Part shown: positions 5,540 through 9,317 of the stretch, one piece after another
Layout: the number at the start of each line of letters is the position of its first letter
Numbering within the stretch: position 1 is the stretch's first letter
Source: Solirubrobacterales bacterium 70-9
Lineage (GTDB): Bacteria; Actinomycetota; Thermoleophilia; Solirubrobacterales; 70-9
Reading direction: 5' to 3'
Length of the DNA stretch: 9,317 nucleotides
Assembly: GCA_001898095.1 (NCBI GenBank)
Contig: MKSH01000092.1
Coordinates: 1-9,317, forward strand
The notes under the pieces: generated by a model
Databases searched by the model: none
Told to the model about the DNA's origin: nothing
Seen by the model: the letters and a program-made list of their open reading frames with translations, nothing else
Translations under genes and position numbers: made by a program

Positions 5540-6654
5540 CCGGCGACCCCGACCGGCGCCGCCGCGCCTGCCACCGCCGGCGCCCCGCCGAGCAGCCGGC
5601 TCAGCTCCTCCGGCACGCTCGCCCGCGCTTCGGCCAGCGACCGGCCGATCTTGCCCGCCCGCACCAGGCGCACCAGGTCGGCGTCCATCGTCTGCATCCC
5701 GATCGCCCCCGAGGTCTGCAGCGCCGCGTAGATCTGGTGCGTCTTGCCCTCGCGGATCAGGTTGCGGATCGCCGGCGTCGGGATCAGCACCTCGCAGGCG
5801 ACCACGCGGCCGCGCCCGTCGCTCGTCGGCAGCAGCTGCTGGGTGACGATCCCCTGCAGGGCGATCGATAGCTGGGTCCGCACCTGCGCCTGCTGCTCGG
5901 GCGGGAAGACGTCGATCACCCGGTCCACCGTCTGCGCGGTCGACTGGGTGTGGAGGGTGGCGAAGACGAGGTGGCCGGTCTCCGCCGCGGTCAGCGCCGT
6001 GGAGACCGTCTCCAGGTCACGCATCTCACCGACCAGGATGACGTCGGGGTCCTGCCGCAGCGCCGCCCGCAGGCCGCGGGCGAAGTCCGGCGCGTCGGAG
6101 CCGATCTCCCGCTGGTTGACGATCGATTTTTTGTGGTGGTGGAGGAACTCGATCGGGTCCTCGATCGTCAGGATGTGGTCCTCGCGGTCGACGTTGATCG
6201 CGTCGACCATCGCCGCCAGCGTCGTGCTCTTGCCCGAGCCGGTCGGCCCGGTGACGAGCACGAAGCCGCGCGGTTTCGCGGTCAGCTCGCGCAGCACCGG
6301 CGGCACGCCGAGCGACTCCAGTGCCGGCACCTCGTGCGGGATCAGGCGGAAGGCGGCGCTCACCGCGCCGCGCTGGAAGAAGCAGTTGACGCGGAAGCGG
6401 GCGACCCGCGGGATCGCATAGGCGAAGTCCAGCTGCTGGTCGTTCTCGAAGCGTTTGCGCTGGTCGTCGTTGAGGATCCCGTAGACGACCTCGCGGGTCT
6501 GCTGGCTGTTCAGCACCGGGAAGCCCTCCATCGGCCGGATCCGCCCCTTGTCGCGGATCGAGGGCGGCACACCCGGGGTGATGTGGACGTCGGAGGCGCG
6601 CGTCTCCACCATCTGGCGGAGCACCTCGGAGAAGTCGAATTCAGGCGGTGACAC
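5536..6654 (-). CDS. pilT: Type IV pilus retraction ATPase PilT
   Basis: A cytoplasmic hexameric ATPase that powers pilus retraction and twitching motility, 372 residues against about 345 for typical PilT. The N-terminal PAS-like domain contains ASDVHITPG. The RecA-like domain carries Walker A GPTGSGKST (136-144), the Asp box TIEDPIE (163-169), Walker B VILVGE ending at Glu210, and the His box GHLVFATLHT (227-236). The C-terminal AIRNLIREGK (295-304) is the PilT-specific retraction motif and separates it from PilB. An Ala/Gly/Pro-rich tail of about 15 residues follows the conserved end. The start is GTG at 6654-6652, overlapping the pilB 3' end by 14 nt. It is supported by AGGAGGT at 6660-6666, 5 nt upstream. 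The stop overlaps the pilC start (ATGA). A second PilT/PilU-type ATPase ends at 9025, so the cluster has two. Confidence 0.97.
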   Translation of the reverse strand: MSPPEFDFSEVLRQMVETRASDVHITPGVPPSIRDKGRIRPMEGFPVLNSQQTREVVYGILNDDQRKRFENDQQLDFAYAIPRVARFRVNCFFQRGAVSAAFRLIPHEVPALESLGVPPVLRELTAKPRGFVLVTGPTGSGKSTTLAAMVDAINVDREDHILTIEDPIEFLHHHKKSIVNQREIGSDAPDFARGLRAALRQDPDVILVGEMRDLETVSTALTAAETGHLVFATLHTQSTAQTVDRVIDVFPPEQQAQVRTQLSIALQGIVTQQLLPTSDGRGRVVACEVLIPTPAIRNLIREGKTHQIYAALQTSGAIGMQTMDADLVRLVRAGKIGRSLAEARASVPEELSRLLGGAPAVAGAAAPVGVAG

Positions 6655-8443
6655 GGAGCACCTCCTCGAGGCTGGTGACGCCCGCCCGCACCTTCGACAT
6701 GCCGTCCTCGCGCAAGGTGAGCATCCCCTCTTCTTCGGCGACGGCGGCGATTTCGGGCTCCGCCGCGCGCTGGATCGTCAGTTCTTTCAGCGTCTCGCTC
6801 ATCGCCATCGCCGAGTAGATCCCGACCCGCCCGCGGTAGCCGCTTTCGTTGCAGCGCGGGCAGCCGACCGGCTCGTAGCCTTCGAGCCCGGCCCCCGCCC
6901 GCAGCCCCGCGCCGGTCAGCGCTTCCGGCGAGATCACCGTGCGCCGCTTGCAGTTCGAGCAGAGCTTGCGCGCCAGCCGCTGGGCGATCACGCAGTCGAT
7001 TGCCGAGGCGGTGAGGAAGGTCTCGATCCCCATCTCGTTCAGCCGCGGGATCGCCCCCGGCGCGTCGTTGGTGTGCAGCGTCGACAGCATCATGTGGCCG
7101 GTCAGCGCCGCCTCGATCGCGATCCGCGCCGTCTCCGCGTCGCGGATCTCGCCCACCATCACGATGTCCGGGTCGGCGCGCAGGATCGAGCGCAGCCCGG
7201 TGGCGAAGTCGAGCCCCGCCTTACGGTTCACGTTCATCTGGTTGATCCCGTCGATCCGGTACTCGACCGGGTCCTCGATCGTGATGATCTTCTTCGTCAC
7301 CTCGTTCAGCGCGCCAAGCGCCGCGTAGAGCGTCGTCGACTTGCCGGAGCCGGTCGGCCCGGTCACCAGCACGGCGCCGTAGGAGCTGCGGAAGGCGTCC
7401 TCGAACCGCGCCCGCGCCGAGCCGTCCATCCCCAGTTCGTCGAGCGTCCGCTGCGAGTTCGATTCGTCGAGGATGCGGATCGTCGACCCCTCGCCGCGCT
7501 GGGTCGGCAGGGTGGTGACGCGGAGATCGATCCGCCGCCCCTCGACCGAGACGCTGACCCGCCCGTCCTGCGGCACCCGCTTCTCAGCGATGTCGAGCTC
7601 GGCCATGATCTTCAGCCGCGAGATCACCGCGCCGGTCATCCGTTTCGGCACGTGGGCGGCCTCCTTCAACACGCCGTCGACGCGGAAGCGGATCCGCAGT
7701 TCGTCTTCCTCGGGCTCGATGTGGATGTCGGAGGCCCCCTCCCCGACCGCCTGCGCGAGCAGGCTGTAGACGAGCTTCACGATCGGCGCGTCCTCCGGGC
7801 CGGACTGCATGTCGGCGACGGGCGCCGGCGCCGCGATCTCCTCTTCCGCCTCCTCCTCGGTGATCGCGTCGGCGGCGGCGCTCTGCATCGTTCCGAGCCG
7901 GGTCAGCAGCCCTTCGACGTCGCCGCGTGCGGCGACCGCGATCCGGCAGTCGAGCCCGGTCGCGATCTGGATGTCGTCGACCGCCAGCACGTTGGCCGGA
8001 TCGGCGACGGCGACCAGCAACGTCCCCTCGTCGAGGTGGCCGACCGGCACGGCCGTGTAGCGGCGCGCCAAGGCGACCGGGAAGAGCGCCGCCGCCGCCA
8101 TGTCGACGCCGTGGACGGCGAGGTCGACGTGGTCGAGGCCGTACCGCTCGGCCGTCGCCCGCGAGAGCTGTTCTTCGTTGATCGCGCCCTGCTCGAGCAG
8201 CAGCACCTCCGGCGGCTTGCCCGCCGTCCGCGCCACCTCGACCGCTGCCCGGACCGTCGACTCGGCGACGAAGCCGAGCTCCACCAGCACGTCGGTGACG
8301 AAGCCGCGCGAGTGGCCGCGCTGCAGCGGCGGGGTCAGTCCCGGCGTGCCCTGCGCCTCGCCCGGCAGCGCCGGCGCGGCCGAACCGCCGGAGTCGGGGA
8401 CGGGGCGCAGATGGCTGGGGTAGTCGCTGCCCATCTCGCTCAT
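6641..8443 (-). CDS. pilB: Type IV pilus assembly (extension) ATPase PilB (GspE family)
   Basis: A cytoplasmic hexameric ATPase that drives pilin polymerisation through PilC, 600 residues. After a flexible Pro/Gly-rich N-terminus (1-45) comes an MshEN/T2SSE-type N-terminal domain (about 46-185) with RYTAVPVG and LLVAVADPANVLAVDDIQ. An acidic linker (195-203, EEEAEEEIA) follows. The N2 domain contains ASDIHIEPEEDELRIRFRVDG. The ATPase core has Walker A GPTGSGKST (362-370), the Asp box TIEDPVEY, Walker B DIVMVGEIRD (Glu432), and the His box GHMMLSTLHTND. Cys495, Cys498, Cys528 and Cys531 (CSNC and CPRC) form the zinc-binding tetracysteine motif that marks PilB/GspE and is absent from PilT. The ATG overlaps the upstream stop as ATGA. 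Whether the N-terminal MshEN-like domain binds cyclic di-GMP cannot be judged from sequence alone. Confidence 0.97.
   Translation of the reverse strand: MSEMGSDYPSHLRPVPDSGGSAAPALPGEAQGTPGLTPPLQRGHSRGFVTDVLVELGFVAESTVRAAVEVARTAGKPPEVLLLEQGAINEEQLSRATAERYGLDHVDLAVHGVDMAAAALFPVALARRYTAVPVGHLDEGTLLVAVADPANVLAVDDIQIATGLDCRIAVAARGDVEGLLTRLGTMQSAAADAITEEEAEEEIAAPAPVADMQSGPEDAPIVKLVYSLLAQAVGEGASDIHIEPEEDELRIRFRVDGVLKEAAHVPKRMTGAVISRLKIMAELDIAEKRVPQDGRVSVSVEGRRIDLRVTTLPTQRGEGSTIRILDESNSQRTLDELGMDGSARARFEDAFRSSYGAVLVTGPTGSGKSTTLYAALGALNEVTKKIITIEDPVEYRIDGINQMNVNRKAGLDFATGLRSILRADPDIVMVGEIRDAETARIAIEAALTGHMMLSTLHTNDAPGAIPRLNEMGIETFLTASAIDCVIAQRLARKLCSNCKRRTVISPEALTGAGLRAGAGLEGYEPVGCPRCNESGYRGRVGIYSAMAMSETLKELTIQRAAEPEIAAVAEEEGMLTLREDGMSKVRAGVTSLEEVLRVTA
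6660..6666 (-). promoter_or_regulatory. Shine-Dalgarno deciding the pilT GTG start
   Basis: The minus strand reads AGGAGGT, five nucleotides, then GTG at 6654-6652. It lies inside the pilB 3' end. It supports GTG as the pilT start and a 14-nt gene overlap, and suggests efficient pilT initiation beyond simple coupling. Confidence 0.7.
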
Positions 8444-9015
8444 TCCGGGTGGTAGGTCCCGCCTTCGGGACCGCTGTAGGAGGCGTCACGGACCATCTGG
8501 TAGATGCTCTGCGGGGTCTGCACGCCGTAGGCGACGCTCGCCTGCGGCACCCCGTGGCTGAGCGATTTCGGCCGCATCACGATCAGCGCCGGCAGCTGGT
8601 TCACGTCGAGGCCGATCGTCACCGAGGCGTAGCGGGCGATCTGCTTGGCGGGGACGACGATCGGGGTCACGTTTTCGACTTCTGCTACCTCATTCAGCGC
8701 CAGCGCCGTGTAGGCGTCGTCGATCCCGCCGTCGTGGACGACCAGCAGGGCGACGGTCTGGTCGGCTTCGTAGGCGCTGGTGAAGCGCTGCGGCAGCGGC
8801 CCGGTCTGGGGCACCGAGGTCGGCAGTTCGCCCATCCCGGTCGGCGCCGACACGGCCAGCGTCGCACCCGGTTCCACGGTCAATTCGGATTCGACCCCGG
8901 AGGAGGAGGACGAGCCGCCCCCCGATTTGCCGAGGAAGAGGAAGGCGACGACGATCGCCAGCACGGCGACGAGGCCCACCTGGGCCGCTTTGCTTTCGTT
9001 CAGCTTCTCCCGCAT
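8440..9015 (-). CDS. Membrane-anchored protein with probable cysteine-free thioredoxin-like domain
   Basis: I do not recognise a named family for this 191-residue protein. Residues 1-11 are a short polar N-terminus, 12-29 one hydrophobic membrane segment, and 30-40 a Gly/Ser spacer. Residues about 45-80 are Pro-rich and probably extended. From about residue 86 the pattern resembles a thioredoxin fold: strand TVALLVVHDG, helix DAYTALALNEVAEV, strand VTPIVVPA, then RYASVTIGLDVNQLPALIVM, where Pro142 sits at the usual cis-Pro position, and a last helix PQSIYQMVRDA. No cysteine occurs anywhere, so it cannot be a disulfide oxidoreductase; a structural or binding role is more likely. It lies 9 nt after the partial ATPase and its stop overlaps the pilB ATG (ATGA), so it is firmly within the motor operon. 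One possibility is an alignment or docking subunit; that is inference. A weak AGGGG precedes the ATG. Confidence 0.85.
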   Translation of the reverse strand: MREKLNESKAAQVGLVAVLAIVVAFLFLGKSGGGSSSSSGVESELTVEPGATLAVSAPTGMGELPTSVPQTGPLPQRFTSAYEADQTVALLVVHDGGIDDAYTALALNEVAEVENVTPIVVPAKQIARYASVTIGLDVNQLPALIVMRPKSLSHGVPQASVAYGVQTPQSIYQMVRDASYSGPEGGTYHPE

Positions 9016-9024
9016 CGCCGGCCC

Positions 9025-9317
9025 CTAGGGCGCCACCGGGGTCGGGTCGAGCTGCTCGATGCCGCTGGCGCGCTGCCCACCCGCGGCGAGCATCAGTTTC
9101 AGGTCGTGCGGGTTGGAGGCGTACTCCATCGCCACCTCCTCGGTGATCCGGCCCGCGGCGGCGTAGGAGAGCAGCGCCTGGTCGAAGGTCCGCATCCCGT
9201 AGTACTCGCCTTCGGAGATGACCTCGGTGATCTTGCCGGTCTCTTCCGGGTTCATGATCAGGTCCTGGACCCGGCCGGTGACCACCATCACCTCGGAGGC
9301 GGGCACCCGCCCCTCGC
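9025..9317 (-). CDS. PilT/PilU-type twitching ATPase, C-terminal end, cut by window edge
   Basis: This is the last 97 or so residues of a second PilT-family ATPase; the Walker motifs lie beyond the right edge. Reading in from the edge gives EGRVPASEVMVVTGRVQDLI, then YYGMRTFDQALLSYAAAGRI and ASNPHDLKLML. These match the C-terminal domain of PilT/PilU proteins: the GRVPA strand, the GMxTFDQAL helix and the SNPxDL end. The frame stays open to the edge, so the GTG at 9306-9304 is an internal Val, not a start. The segment aligned with the AIRNLIRE retraction motif reads VQDLIMNPEETGK, so it differs from the PilT at 5536-6654. It may be a PilU-like helper or a second retraction ATPase. It ends 9 nt before the thioredoxin-like gene and is probably co-transcribed. 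Confidence 0.9.
   Translation of the reverse strand, partial: EGRVPASEVMVVTGRVQDLIMNPEETGKITEVISEGEYYGMRTFDQALLSYAAAGRITEEVAMEYASNPHDLKLMLAAGGQRASGIEQLDPTPVAP

Noticed and set aside
6548..8455. A 635-residue plus-strand open frame opposite pilB, rich in Arg, Asp and His
   Set aside because: It is antisense to a clear PilB. Long antisense frames are expected in high-GC DNA when the real gene's third positions are G/C, and its protein has no recognisable domain.

Overview
The window looks like chromosomal DNA from a high-GC actinobacterium, most likely of the Thermoleophilia/Solirubrobacterales type. This lineage call is an inference. It rests on the high GC content, the type IV pilus gene set, and the C-terminal Cys/Trp/Cys 'HTVSIRATDTAGN' Ig-like domain of the secreted protein, a domain style common in that group. 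No rRNA or tRNA gene and no intact mobile element is visible.

Layout. At the left end are two metabolic genes that diverge from a gap of under 30 bp. One is the N-terminal part of a short-chain dehydrogenase (minus strand, cut by the window edge). The other is a complete HAD-family phosphatase (plus strand). Next comes a convergent gene-free stretch of about 470 bp (1020-1487). It holds a perfect 24-bp inverted repeat and a dense run of stem-loops that no gene explains. Everything from 1488 to the right end is a minus-strand type IVa pilus cluster. In transcription order (right to left) it contains: the 3' end of a PilT/PilU-type ATPase (cut by the edge), a membrane-anchored protein with a probable cysteine-free thioredoxin-like fold, pilB (extension ATPase), pilT (retraction ATPase), pilC (inner-membrane platform), a Rho-independent terminator and a long leader, a type IV prepilin, a secreted protein with two Cys-containing repeats and a Ser/Gly linker, and pilD (prepilin peptidase).

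How the genes work together. PilB and PilT drive pilus extension and retraction through PilC. PilD cleaves and N-methylates the prepilin at its Gly-Phe junction. The motor genes are tightly packed (9-nt gap, ATGA overlap, 14-nt overlap, ATGA overlap) and look like one coupled operon. The prepilin is set apart by a terminator, about 270 bp of leader and the best Shine-Dalgarno in the window, which fits separate, higher expression. The secreted protein and pilD follow it closely, probably on the same transcript. A strong hairpin within the first codons of the secreted-protein gene could separate their expression from that of the pilin.

Most notable items: the stem-loop array at 1260-1382; the intragenic hairpin at 3426-3458; the secreted repeat protein between pilin and peptidase; the thioredoxin-like protein ahead of pilB; and the contracted cysteine motif of PilD. 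No clearly new defence or mobile system was found.
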